A stretch of DNA of 63,658 nucleotides from CAZWDL01 sp964632995 (GCA_964632995.1 CAZWDL010000030.1:1-63658); one strand, 5' to 3'. Shown: positions 54,045 through 63,457, counted from the stretch's first letter. Made by a program: numbers and translations. Notes: generated from the letters alone by a model not told the origin.

Positions 54045-57000
54045 TCACGCCACCACCGCCTCCACCTGCTCCTTCATGATCAACAGCAGTTCTTTGGCAT
54101 CCTTCAGGTTCTTCACCCCGTCTTTCACCATGATAAAGTAACGGTTCGATTTCTTGAAAGATAGTCCGTGCTTCTGACCTTCCGTCGCCATCCACTGCAT
54201 GATGCTTTGGAAAAGGGCGCTTTCATAGAAAGGCGACTGCGGGTTGTCGACGAAGTAGCAGCGCAGCTTGTTGCTTTTTAGGATGAGGCGTTCGAAGCCT
54301 AGCTCTTTGCAGACCCAGCGCAGGCGCAGCCCTTCGAAGAGATCGAGTACCTCGCGGGGTACCGGTCCGAAGCGGTCGTCCATCTGTTTGCGGAACTGCT
54401 GGATTTCATCTTCGCGCTCCAGCTTGTCGAGGTCGGTGTAGAGGCGGAGGCGCTCGTCGACACTGGCGACATAGTCGCTGGGGATGTGCATCTCCACGTC
54501 GGTGTCAACCTGTACATCGCGGACGTAGGAACGGTTTTTCTCCATTTCTTCCTTAAACAGCTCCTTAAATTCACCTTCCTTGAGTTCCTGGATGGCCTCT
54601 TCGAGGATCTTCTGGTAGGTTTCGTAGCCGATGTCGGCGATGAAGCCCGACTGTTCGGCGCCCAGCAGGTTGCCGGCGCCGCGAATGTCGAGATCGCGCA
54701 TGGCGATGTTAAAGCCGCTGCCCAGGTCGGAGAACTCCTCCAGGGTGCGCAGGCGTTTGCGCGCATCGGAAGTGAGCGTCGACATGGGAGGGCTAAACAG
54801 GTAACAGAAGGCCTTCTTATTGGAGCGCCCCACCCGGCCCCGGAGCTGGTGCAGGTCGCTCATGCCGAACTGATGGGCGTTGTTGATAATAATAGTGTTG
54901 GCATTGGGAATATCGAGGCCGGTTTCGATGATGTTGGTGCATACCAGCACGTCGAATTTCTTGTCGATGAAATCAATGAGCGTTTTTTCCAGCATCTTGG
55001 CATCCATCTGTCCGTGGGCTTTGGCGACGCGAACATCGGGACAGAGCCGCTGCACCATGGCGGCGATATCGGGGAGGTTCTTTACGCGGTTGTGAACAAA
55101 GAAGACTTGCCCACCGCGGTTGGCCTCGTAGTAAACGGCGTCCTTGACAATCTCTTCATTAAAGATGCGCACTTCGGTGTGGATGGGCTGCCGGTTGGGC
55201 GGCGGCGTGCGGATGATCGACAGGTCACGGGCGGCCATCAGGCTGAACTGCAAGGTGCGGGGAATGGGGGTAGCGGTCAGGGTCAGCGTATCGACGTTGA
55301 TCTTGATTTGCCGCAGGCGCTCTTTACTGGAGACGCCGAATTTCTGTTCCTCGTCAATGACCAGTAGACCAAGATCCTTGAATCCTGCCTTTTTATTCAG
55401 CAGGGCATGGGTGCCGATGACCAGATCCAGCTTACCCTCCTTGAGTTTCGTGAAAATTTCGGTTTTCTCCTTGCTGGACCGGAAGCGATTGACGTAATCT
55501 ACTGACACACCAAATTCTTCCAGTCGCTCTTTAAAAGTCTTGTAATGCTGCAGCGCCAGAATAGTGGTGGGTACCAGTACGGCCACCTGTTTGCCACCGA
55601 CTATAGCTTTGAAGGCGCCGCGTACGGCCACCTCGGTTTTTCCAAAACCCACATCACCGCAAATAAGGCGATCCATCGGGTGCGACTGCATCATGTCTTC
55701 CTTGACATCGTTGGTGGCCTTGAGTTGGTCAGGCGTATCTTCATAGATAAAGGAGGCCTCCAGCTCGTTCTGCAGGTAGCCATCGGGTGGGAAGGCGAAG
55801 CCCTCGGATGCCCGGCGCTTGGCGTACAGCTTGATGAGCTCCCCGGCAATATCTTTGAGTTTCTTTTTAGTGCGGCGTTTGAGATTTTTCCAGGCGTCGC
55901 TGCCGAGCTTATCCACCTTGACCTTGGCGCCCTCCTTACCGACGTACTTCGATATCTTGTGCAGCGAGTTGATACTGACGTAGAGGATGTCATTGTTTTT
56001 GTAAATCAGTCGCACCGATTCCTGAATGTGGCCGCTGATGTTGATCTTCTCCAGTCCGGAGTAGCGCCCAACACCATGATCGATATGGGTGACATAGTCG
56101 CCGGGCTGCAGCTCGCGCAGCATGCGCAGATTAATCGCCTGGTCCTTGGTGAAGCCCTGCCGCAACTTGTAGCGGTGGAAGCGCTCGAAGATCTGGTGAT
56201 CGGTGTAGCAGGCCACCTTCAGGTCCAGGTCGATAAAACCCTGATGGATGGACTTGGGAATGGGGTGGAATTCGACGTGGGCCTCCAGGTCTTCAAAAAT
56301 AGAGTAGAAGCGCTCGATTTGCTTGACGTTATCCGTAAAGAGGTGGTTTTCGATACCCTCTTTGGTATTCTCCTTCAGGTTTTCGATCAGCAGATTGAAG
56401 TTCTTGTTGAAGCTGGGCTGCGGGCGGGCGGCGTAAGTGATTTTGGTCTTGAAATCAATCGGTTGCGCCCCGCTGCTGAGGCAGATGATGGGGTAGGCCT
56501 CGATATCCTCAATGATTTCGTTAGGCCGGATGAAGGCCCGGTCGCGGAACAGTTCGGCCAGGTCACTTTGATCCAGGGCGGAGATAGTATTTCCGAACTC
56601 TTCGGCTTTTTCAAAGCATTGTGTCAGCTTGTCGAGCAGCATCTGGAAGTCCTTCACCCAAATGGCAGTGTTTTCCTGCAGCACCCGGAAGACGGACACC
56701 TTGTCTTCTTGCCGGAACTTAGTATTGATATTCGGCACGATACTCACCTCGGCGATATTTCGCACGGAGAGCTGAGTCGTTGGATTGAAGGTGCGGATGC
56801 TTTCCACTTCCTCGTCGAACAGCTCGATGCGATAGGGGTATTCGCTACCGTAGGAAAAGATATCGACGATGCCGCCGCGCACTGAGAACTGGCCCGGCTC
56901 GTAAACGAAGTCTTCCCGTGCAAAGCCGAACTCCACCATCAGGTCGATGAGAAAATCGATATCCGTCGATTCGCCCACTTTGATATTGATGCGGTTTTCG

Positions 57001-57425
57001 TCGAGGACTTTCGGCGCCACTACCTTTTCGAAGAGGGCTTCGGGGTAGGTGACAATCATTTCCCTGCTGCTGCCTTCCCGGCTGATGCGGTTGATGGTCT
57101 CGGTGCGTTCCAGGACATTGGTATTGTTGAGCTCCTCGAATAACATCGGTCGTTTGAAGGAGTCGGGGAAAAAGCGCACCGGCTTTTCGCCAAAAAGGTT
57201 GCTCAGCGTATTCTGCAGATAAGCAGCCTCTTCTTTGTCATTGGTGATGAATAAATGATGACGGGAATCCGACTGAAATGCGCCGTACAGGACAAAGGCT
57301 TCCTGTGCACCTGTAATCCCGGTAAGTTGCACCCGGGCAGGTGTGGCGGAACGGTAACTATTGATGATCTGCTGTGTCCGTTCGTCGTTGCGGTACAGCA
57401 TTAACAAGCGATTCAAATTCTCCAC
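54045..57425 (-). CDS. mfd: Transcription-repair coupling factor Mfd
   Basis: Mfd removes RNA polymerase stalled at DNA damage and recruits UvrA. The 1,126-residue protein shows the UvrB-like N-terminal region, the RNA-polymerase-interacting domain (PGDYVTHIDHGVGRYSGLEKI near 440), the translocase motifs GDVGFGKTEVAVRGAFKA near 595, VIDEEQKFGV, TATPIPRTLQFSL and QLRGRVGRSNKKAFCYL, and the C-terminal domain. The length is normal. A TATCTTTG element lies six bases before the ATG, so the transcript may be almost leaderless, or the start may be the ATG at residue 9. It converges with the serpin gene. Confidence 0.97.
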   Translation of the reverse strand: MENLNRLLMLYRNDERTQQIINSYRSATPARVQLTGITGAQEAFVLYGAFQSDSRHHLFITNDKEEAAYLQNTLSNLFGEKPVRFFPDSFKRPMLFEELNNTNVLERTETINRISREGSSREMIVTYPEALFEKVVAPKVLDENRINIKVGESTDIDFLIDLMVEFGFAREDFVYEPGQFSVRGGIVDIFSYGSEYPYRIELFDEEVESIRTFNPTTQLSVRNIAEVSIVPNINTKFRQEDKVSVFRVLQENTAIWVKDFQMLLDKLTQCFEKAEEFGNTISALDQSDLAELFRDRAFIRPNEIIEDIEAYPIICLSSGAQPIDFKTKITYAARPQPSFNKNFNLLIENLKENTKEGIENHLFTDNVKQIERFYSIFEDLEAHVEFHPIPKSIHQGFIDLDLKVACYTDHQIFERFHRYKLRQGFTKDQAINLRMLRELQPGDYVTHIDHGVGRYSGLEKINISGHIQESVRLIYKNNDILYVSINSLHKISKYVGKEGAKVKVDKLGSDAWKNLKRRTKKKLKDIAGELIKLYAKRRASEGFAFPPDGYLQNELEASFIYEDTPDQLKATNDVKEDMMQSHPMDRLICGDVGFGKTEVAVRGAFKAIVGGKQVAVLVPTTILALQHYKTFKERLEEFGVSVDYVNRFRSSKEKTEIFTKLKEGKLDLVIGTHALLNKKAGFKDLGLLVIDEEQKFGVSSKERLRQIKINVDTLTLTATPIPRTLQFSLMAARDLSIIRTPPPNRQPIHTEVRIFNEEIVKDAVYYEANRGGQVFFVHNRVKNLPDIAAMVQRLCPDVRVAKAHGQMDAKMLEKTLIDFIDKKFDVLVCTNIIETGLDIPNANTIIINNAHQFGMSDLHQLRGRVGRSNKKAFCYLFSPPMSTLTSDARKRLRTLEEFSDLGSGFNIAMRDLDIRGAGNLLGAEQSGFIADIGYETYQKILEEAIQELKEGEFKELFKEEMEKNRSYVRDVQVDTDVEMHIPSDYVASVDERLRLYTDLDKLEREDEIQQFRKQMDDRFGPVPREVLDLFEGLRLRWVCKELGFERLILKSNKLRCYFVDNPQSPFYESALFQSIMQWMATEGQKHGLSFKKSNRYFIMVKDGVKNLKDAKELLLIMKEQVEAVVA

Positions 57426-57430
57426 AAGTG

Positions 57431-57438
57431 CAAAGATA
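57431..57438 (-). promoter_or_regulatory. Possible -7 element for mfd (TATCTTTG)
   Basis: On the reverse strand TATCTTTG matches TAnnTTTG and ends six bases before the mfd ATG. There is no TTG at the expected distance. If real, mfd is nearly leaderless. Confidence 0.4.
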
Positions 57439-57805
57439 TAGTAGTTTTTGGCGGAAGCCTAGGTGTTTGGAAAGGTAATCCGCTTGCTGTGATGATCGTA
57501 CTGAGATCGCAGTAAGCAGTTGCCAGTCAACAGCCGGGCTTAGGATAACCGGAGCATTTTCAGCCACGGGGGATAACCATAAAAAAATCACCGGAATGTT
57601 GAAGATAGCATGCCCAGTCACCTAAAGGCTTTCTATACAGAAAACAAAACGTGCAGACGGCCCGATAGTTTAGCGGCCTGACCAAATGTTTTTTGAGAGG
57701 GATTGAGCATTTTTCTCTCAGGTGCGCCATGGCTTGTTTCGATTTTTTTGCGTAAATTAATTACTGTTTAAACATATTTTCTCACACCCTGACAATCATG
57801 CGAAA
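57439..57805. other. Intergenic region between mfd and the P450 gene
   Basis: About 370 bases between divergent genes. A weak 6-bp hairpin (TGAGAG 57694-57699 with CTCTCA 57715-57720) is present. No consensus promoter, gene or RNA gene is recognised. Confidence 0.5.
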
Positions 57806-59149
57806 ATGAAAACAATTACCATCCCCTCCGCTCCCGGGCACTGGCTGGCGGGTAACGTCGGAGAGGCCCTTTCCGATATTCCCGGTTTCCTGCGGAATAA
57901 CGTCGACCGCTATCCCGATATTTTTAACTTTCGCTTGCTGCACCTTCGGGTCATTTGCCTGACAAGTCCGGCTTACATCCAGCACGTACTTCAAACCAAC
58001 TACAAAAACTACGAAAAGGGACTCGGCTACGATGAGTTGAGGCTGGCTCTCGGAAATGGAATCTTTACGGTACACGGAGAAGCCTGGTTGGTAAATCGCC
58101 GTTTAATGCAGCCGGCATTTCATCGGTGGACCGTCAAAAATATGGCGAAGCGAATAGTGGATTGCACAGAGGATTTGGCAGCTAAATGGCGAGAGAACAA
58201 AGATGGAGAAGTAATCGATGTACATCACGCCATGCTCGCACTTGCACTGGATGTCATTTGTCAGACGACGATAGGCATTTACCTAAAGGAGGATATTGCG
58301 AAAGTGGATGCCTCTATGGAATACCTGATGAAAGCGCTTTGGGACAGGGCGGCGGGCGCCGTCAAATTTCCTATGTGGATGCCTACGCCCCAAAACCGGG
58401 GCATCAAGAAGTATTCCGGTCAGCTGGATGAAATTGTCAGAAGAATAATCCGGGAGAGGCGGAACCGGGAGGAACAACCCGACGACCTGATGAAAATCTT
58501 GCTGGAATCCCAGGATGCGGAAACCGGCAAGCGCCTCAGTGATGCGGAACTGCGTGATGAAATGATCATCATTTTGCTCGCCGGGCATGAGACATCAGCG
58601 AACGCACTATGTTTTGCCTGGTATATGCTGGCAACGCATCCGGAAGTAGAGCGAAAATTTCACGCTGAACTGGATAAAGTACTCGGCGGTAGAAACCCAG
58701 GTTTCGAAGACCTTGAAAATTTGCCCTATACCACGCAGATCATCAGAGAAACCCTCCGGATGTTTCCTCCGGTGTAGGCGCTAGGGCGCAAATCCATAGA
58801 AGAAGATGAAATTGAGGGACATTACATTCCCAAAGAGGTATTTGTTCACGTTCCCACTTACGGGATGCACTATTGCCGAAGATACTGGGAAAACCCCGAT
58901 CAATTTGATCCGGAGCGGTTTACGGAAGAGAAAATGAAGGAGCGCGACAAGTTTGTATACCTGCCCTTTGGAGCGGGACCACGAACCTGCATCGGAAATC
59001 ATCTTGCGATGATGGAGATGCAGCTGGCCCTGGCGACACTGGGACAGCAGTTCCGGCTCAGGGCCAGGGATCAGTATCCGCTTCGACTCGATCCGGTGAT
59101 GTCGCTGCGGCCCAAAGGAGGCCTGTGGATGGAACTGCGGCGCCGGTAA
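57806..59149 (+). pseudogene. Cytochrome P450 interrupted by one in-frame TAG
   Basis: A P450 monooxygenase reading frame of 448 codons, interrupted only by TAG at 58775-58777 (codon 324). Before it are the I-helix motif AGHETSAN near 260 and ETLRMFPPV of the ExxR helix; after it, in the same frame, comes ALGRKSIEEDEIEGHYIPK, then the heme ligand motif FGAGPRTCIG (Cys near 395). P450s usually read PPVWALGR here, so TGG to TAG is a one-base change. The first 323 residues alone lack the heme Cys and would be inactive. Its place beside crtI-crtB suggests a CYP175-like carotenoid hydroxylase (inference). A sequencing error is possible. Confidence 0.88.
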
Positions 59150-59274
59150 ATATGTTGGAAAAAAAATAGATAAAGCGTAGCCAAAATTCGGCTTATAGGT
59201 AAAACGCACCTCGCCGGGAGGGCGGGGAATGGTGGTCTGTGAGATGCATCACGCTTCACGCCTGTAAATTGCTG

Positions 59275-59282
59275 TATTTTTG
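59275..59282 (+). promoter_or_regulatory. Possible -7 element of the rhodanese gene (TATTTTTG)
   Basis: TATTTTTG fits TAnnTTTG exactly and lies 19 bases before ATG 59302. The expected TTG 20 bases upstream is missing. Confidence 0.4.
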
Positions 59283-59301
59283 CACCCAAAAAGAACTGAC
59301 T

Positions 59302-59712
59302 ATGTTTTCAAGAAACCTGATTATAGTATTCGGACTATTTCTATTCGCCGCGCTATCGGTAACGGTTGCCTGTCAAACGAGTAATCGGAGTGGTCACGAT
59401 GCAGCACCTTACGAAGTGCTGTCAAAAAAACCCTTTAAAAAGCAGCTGGAAAAAGGAGAGGACTACATTCTGGTAGATGTGCGCACCCCCAAAGAATACC
59501 GGGAGGGGCACATCGAAGGCGCCCGCAATATCGATTTTCTCAACCCAACGGAATTTGAAGCCGGATTCAGCGAATTGGATACCACGAAAGCCATAATGAT
59601 CTACTGCCGTTCCGGGAACCGCAGCCGGAAGTCTGCCACGAAGCTTCAGGAATTGGGCTTCAGGAAAATTTACAACCTGGAAGGTGGATATACGGCCTGG
59701 GCTGATAAATGA
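59302..59712 (+). CDS. Rhodanese-domain lipoprotein
   Basis: A 136-residue protein with a lipoprotein signal (TVACQ, Cys near 23) and one rhodanese domain. YILVDVRTPKEYREGHIEGARNID marks the start of the domain and IMIYCRSGNRSRKSA the active-site loop with its Cys. Rhodaneses carry persulfide sulfur; single-domain secreted ones may act in sulfur transfer or redox sensing in the periplasm. It lies between the P450 and crtI and is closed by its own -7 element upstream, so a carotenoid role is not implied. I start at ATG 59302, which gives a normal signal length. Confidence 0.88.
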   Translation: MFSRNLIIVFGLFLFAALSVTVACQTSNRSGHDAAPYEVLSKKPFKKQLEKGEDYILVDVRTPKEYREGHIEGARNIDFLNPTEFEAGFSELDTTKAIMIYCRSGNRSRKSATKLQELGFRKIYNLEGGYTAWADK

Positions 59713-59820
59713 TTCCTGGTAGTTTTGCCTGATCTTAATCCCGGAATTGAAAGAAAATCTTAAACAAAAGCGTCAAATTGGCGTTGATCTTCCGAAATTC
59801 TTTAAATCAAATCAACGGCA

Positions 59821-61293
59821 TTGGCGAAGCGAGTTATTGTTATAGGTTCCGGATTCGCCGGCTTGTCCGCTGCTACACATTTAGCGGACGCCGGCTTTGA
59901 GGTGACCATTCTGGAGAAGAACAGTGTTCCCGGCGGGCGCGCCCGCAAGTTCGAAGCAGAAGGATTTACCTTTGATATGGGGCCCAGCTGGTACTGGATG
60001 CCAGATGTTTTTGAGCAGTACTTTGCACAGTTCGGTAAGAGCCCCGCGGACTATTACGAGCTCGTCCGGCTCGATCCTTCCTATCAGGTTTATTTCGGCA
60101 AAGACGAGCTCATGTCGGTTCCGGCAAGCATGGAAGCCTTGGAAATGATGTTCGAGCAATACGAGCCGGGAAGCAGCGCTAACCTGCGAAAGTTCCTCAC
60201 CGAGGCTAAGTACAAGTACGAAGTGGGCATGAATGAATTTGTGCGCAAGCCCAGTCACTCACTCTGGGAGTTCGCCGACATTCGCATCCTGCTCAGTCTC
60301 TTCCGGCTACAGATGTTCCAGTCACTCTCCTCCCATGTACGCCGCCTTTTCAAGAATGAAAAACTGATCGAGCTTCTGGAGTTCCCGGTGCTCTTTCTGG
60401 GAGCTACTCCGGAAAAGACGCCCGCGCTCTACAGCATGATGAACTATGCCGATATGGCGCTGGGCACCTGGTACCCCATGGGTGGGATGCATGAAATCGT
60501 GCGGGGAATGCTTAGCCTGGCTGGAGAAAAAGGCGTGGATATAAAACTCAATCAGGAGGCGAAAGAAATATACGTTCCCAACGGTCATGCGACCAAAGTC
60601 ATCACCCAGGATGCGGAATACGAGGCGGACATTATCGTCGGAGGGGCTGATTACCATCACGTGGAGCAACACCTGCTCGCTCCGGAATACCGGCGGTACA
60701 CAGAAAATTACTGGGACAAGCGAACAATGGCGCCCTCCTCACTGCTTTTTTATTTAGGAGTAAATAAGAAATTAAAGAACCTGCAGCATCACAACCTGTT
60801 TTTTGACGAGGATTTCAGCCGCCACGCTCACGAAATTTACGAAGATCCCAAATGGCCGAGCAAACCTTTGTTTTACGTTTGCGCCCCCTCGGTTACAGAC
60901 CCCAGTGTGGCGCCCGAAGGATGTGAGAATTTGTTTGTTTTGGTTCCCTTGGCGCCTGACCTGCGAGATGACGAATCGACGCGTGAGCGCTATTTTGATA
61001 TCGTGATGAACCGGCTGGAAAGCCTGAGCGGGCAGGAAATTCGCGAGCATATTGTATATAAGCGCTCCTATGCCCATCGGGATTTCAAGGAAGATTACCA
61101 TGCCTACAAAGGCAATGCATACGGATTGGCCAATACCCTTTTACAGACAGCTTTCCTCAAGCCGAAGCTGAAAAGCAAAAAGGTGAGCAATCTATATTAC
61201 ACGGGGCAGCTCACGACACCAGGGCCGGGGGTGCCGCCCTCTCTGATTTCCGGACAAGTAGTGGCCACAGAAATAAAAAACACCCTTGTTTAG
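59821..61293 (+). CDS. crtI: Phytoene desaturase CrtI
   Basis: CrtI is an FAD enzyme that desaturates phytoene stepwise to lycopene. The 490-residue protein has the dinucleotide-binding motif VIVIGSGFAGLSAATHLADAG at 4-24, EKNSVPGGRARKF, FDMGPSWYWMP, and the C-terminal YYTGQLTTPGPGVPPSLISGQ motif of bacterial CrtI. The start is TTG 59821 (MAKRVIVIG); no ATG lies before the FAD motif. It leads the crtI-crtB-lycopene cyclase operon, with 16 and 0 bases to the following genes, so the enzymes for phytoene synthesis, desaturation and cyclisation are co-transcribed. Confidence 0.95.
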   Translation: MAKRVIVIGSGFAGLSAATHLADAGFEVTILEKNSVPGGRARKFEAEGFTFDMGPSWYWMPDVFEQYFAQFGKSPADYYELVRLDPSYQVYFGKDELMSVPASMEALEMMFEQYEPGSSANLRKFLTEAKYKYEVGMNEFVRKPSHSLWEFADIRILLSLFRLQMFQSLSSHVRRLFKNEKLIELLEFPVLFLGATPEKTPALYSMMNYADMALGTWYPMGGMHEIVRGMLSLAGEKGVDIKLNQEAKEIYVPNGHATKVITQDAEYEADIIVGGADYHHVEQHLLAPEYRRYTENYWDKRTMAPSSLLFYLGVNKKLKNLQHHNLFFDEDFSRHAHEIYEDPKWPSKPLFYVCAPSVTDPSVAPEGCENLFVLVPLAPDLRDDESTRERYFDIVMNRLESLSGQEIREHIVYKRSYAHRDFKEDYHAYKGNAYGLANTLLQTAFLKPKLKSKKVSNLYYTGQLTTPGPGVPPSLISGQVVATEIKNTLV

Positions 61294-61309
61294 GTAAACC
61301 CAACCTTTC

Positions 61310-62155
61310 ATGATTGACCATGTAGAACTGTACAATAAAACCTGCAGCGAGTGTAGCCGGCTGATCACCCAGCGCTACAGCACCTCTTTTTCGATGGGCA
61401 TCCGGGTCTTCGACCGGCGGTTCAGGGGACCGATCTACTCCCTGTACGGCTTCGTGCGTTTTGCCGATGAAATCGTGGATACTTTTCACGACAAGCCCAA
61501 GGAACAGTTGCTCGACCGGTTTCGCGAGGATACTTACCGGGCCATTGAAGAGGGAATCAGCCTTAACCCGGTTCTGCACGCTTTCCAGGAAACGGTATGC
61601 TGCTATGGCATAGAAAGGGAGTTGATTGATGCTTTTCTGAAAAGCATGGAAATGGATTTGCACAATGATCGCTATGAACCCGGTCTCTACGAAGAATATA
61701 TTTACGGATCGGCTGAAGTGGTAGGACTCATGTGCCTTCGTGTTTTCTGTGAGGGTTCAGAAGAAATGTACCGACAATTGAAGGGCCCCGCACGTAGCCT
61801 GGGGGCCGCTTTCCAGAAGATTAATTTTCTCCGGGATATGCAAAGCGACTTTGATGAACGGGGGCGGGTCTATTTTCCGGGAGTTGATTTTCTGTGTTTC
61901 ACCGAGAAGGATAAAACTGCTATTGAAACGGATATTGAAAAGGATTTTGACCATGCTTACCAGGGAATCGTTCAATTGCCGAAAGGAGCGCGATTCGGGG
62001 TTTACCTGGCCTATGTGTATTACATTCAGCTATTCCAGAAAATAAGAAACGCACCGGCTACCCGGGTTACCCAGGAAAGGATCCGGGTTCCGGATGGAAA
62101 AAAACTTTACCTGCTTTTTAGTACGGCCCTGCGGGACCGGCTCAACATGCTTTGA
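61310..62155 (+). CDS. crtB: Phytoene synthase CrtB
   Basis: CrtB condenses two geranylgeranyl diphosphates to 15-cis-phytoene, the first committed step of carotenoid synthesis. The 281-residue protein has both Asp-rich metal motifs: ADEIVD (Asp53-Asp57) and RDMQSDFDERGR near 175-186, with the YCYHVA-like segment replaced by YIYGSAEVVGLMCLRVF. It begins 16 bases after crtI, and its TGA stop is directly followed by the ATG of the lycopene cyclase gene, suggesting translational coupling. Confidence 0.95.
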   Translation: MIDHVELYNKTCSECSRLITQRYSTSFSMGIRVFDRRFRGPIYSLYGFVRFADEIVDTFHDKPKEQLLDRFREDTYRAIEEGISLNPVLHAFQETVCCYGIERELIDAFLKSMEMDLHNDRYEPGLYEEYIYGSAEVVGLMCLRVFCEGSEEMYRQLKGPARSLGAAFQKINFLRDMQSDFDERGRVYFPGVDFLCFTEKDKTAIETDIEKDFDHAYQGIVQLPKGARFGVYLAYVYYIQLFQKIRNAPATRVTQERIRVPDGKKLYLLFSTALRDRLNML

Positions 62156-63001
62156 ATGAGGAAAAGTTTCACCGCCAGGCTGAGATCGAAAAAAAAATGG
62201 CAGTGGTTGTTTTGGGTGCTCCCGGTCTTGCTGCTGGCTGTTCAATGGTCCACCGACGTCGTGGAGGATAATCAGCTGTTGAGGACCGTGCCGGAGTTGA
62301 GCAAACTGCCCTGGCTAGAGACTTCCTTCGCTTACCTTTATTTGCATCTGTTCACTTTTATTCCAGTTTTCCTGCTCAGTTTTGATAAAAATGTGCATTA
62401 CTACCGCAAGTGGCGTTATCTGTTACCCGCCATACTTCCAGTGGCCATCGTGTTCATCCTTTGGGATGTCTACTTTACCGTAAAAGGCGTATGGGGATTT
62501 AATGAGTCCTATTTGCTGGGGTTGCGCATCTTACAGCTGCCGCTGGAAGAATGGCTGTTTTTCTTTACGGTGCCCTTCGCCTGCGTTTTTATTTATGAAT
62601 GCCTCAATTACTATATTCGTCGCGACTGGCTGGCCCCGTTGGAACCCGTACTGACCCCCCTGTTGATTGTTGTCTTTTTACTGACGGGGGCGTTTCATTG
62701 GTCGCAAATGTATACTGCTACCACCTTTCTACTAGCCGGCTTTTTTCTCCTACACCATTATATATATGTACCAGGCGGCTATCGCAGTCGGTTTTACCTG
62801 GCCTACTTAGTGAGCTGGATTCCATTCCTGCTGGTAAACGGTATCCTCACCGGAAGTTACACGCAGGAACCCATTGTGCTGTACAATCCGGAGGAGTATC
62901 TGGGAATCCGGGTGACTTCCATTCCACTCGATGATTCGGTGTATTCATTCCTGCTTCTGTTCGGAACGGTAACCCTGTATGAGTTTTTTCAAAAAAAGTA
63001 A
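62156..63001 (+). CDS. Lycopene cyclase (fused CrtYc/CrtYd-type membrane protein)
   Basis: A 281-residue membrane protein of about seven helices. The two halves carry the paired motif of heterodimeric-type lycopene cyclases: LPLEEWLFFFTVPF with ECLN in the first, and IPLDDSVYSFLLLFGTVTLYEFF in the second. So it is one fused polypeptide where actinobacteria often have two subunits. It would close beta-ionone rings on lycopene, giving beta-carotene. It overlaps none of crtB but starts right at its stop. No crtZ hydroxylase or ketolase is found near, which leaves the broken P450 as the only candidate oxygenase. Confidence 0.9.
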   Translation: MRKSFTARLRSKKKWQWLFWVLPVLLLAVQWSTDVVEDNQLLRTVPELSKLPWLETSFAYLYLHLFTFIPVFLLSFDKNVHYYRKWRYLLPAILPVAIVFILWDVYFTVKGVWGFNESYLLGLRILQLPLEEWLFFFTVPFACVFIYECLNYYIRRDWLAPLEPVLTPLLIVVFLLTGAFHWSQMYTATTFLLAGFFLLHHYIYVPGGYRSRFYLAYLVSWIPFLLVNGILTGSYTQEPIVLYNPEEYLGIRVTSIPLDDSVYSFLLLFGTVTLYEFFQKK

Positions 63002-63351
63002 TGCCCCGGCAAACTTTTAGCGTACGCGAAGGGTTATTTCAATTTCTTCAGGCAGATAAAGACTACCTGAATCCTTCAAATTAACCTGTTCCAATCTTTC
63101 CCGAATTTTTTTAGAAAACGGGGAACTCTTACCGGAATAAAAAGGTTATTTACTTTGCGACTTGAGAAATTAGATCATTCTTTTTAGGTTCAAATTTCTT
63201 TTTGAAAAAATTTCTGATGGTTTTACAGGATTTCCTGTAATAATCCCATCCAGTCTGCTCTCGCCTCCGAATGATCGGCCGCCTCAAATGCGACCGGCCA
63301 AATCGAGGGACGTGGGTAAGTACCGGTGCTGCCGATTTTTATAAAAAGGAC
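63002..63351. other. Intergenic region upstream of the rRNA-type promoters
   Basis: No gene is recognised here. An 18-base inverted repeat, TTACAGGA-TT-TCCTGTAA, lies at 63223-63240, about 110 bases before the first promoter; TTCAAA and TTTGAA also pair at 63189-63206. Either may be a regulator site. A short open frame that runs through this area (63271-63483) crosses both promoters and is not supported. Confidence 0.5.
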
Positions 63352-63382
63352 TTGCACAGGAAAAAAAGTCGCTTTATATTTG
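63352..63382 (+). promoter_or_regulatory. rRNA-type promoter P1
   Basis: TTG (63352-63354), a 20-base spacer and TATATTTG (63375-63382) match the Bacteroidota consensus exactly. The wider form is TTGCAC ... TATATTTGCA. It is the first of two near-identical promoters 106 bases apart. Confidence 0.85.
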
Positions 63383-63457
63383 CAGCCGCTTTTGAATGCA
63401 AAGGCATTGAATTGAAAAAAAAGCAAGAAAAAAAGCGAAAAATATTTTCCGATTTTC

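Noticed and set aside
55545..56885. 446-codon open frame on the + strand
   Set aside because: It is exactly opposite mfd, which has every family motif; the frame is a by-product of its codon use.
58775..58777. Recoding of TAG (pyrrolysine or general suppression)
   Set aside because: RF1 is intact, TAG is a common true stop in this window, and no pyl gene or suppressor tRNA is seen; a nonsense change or sequencing error is simpler.
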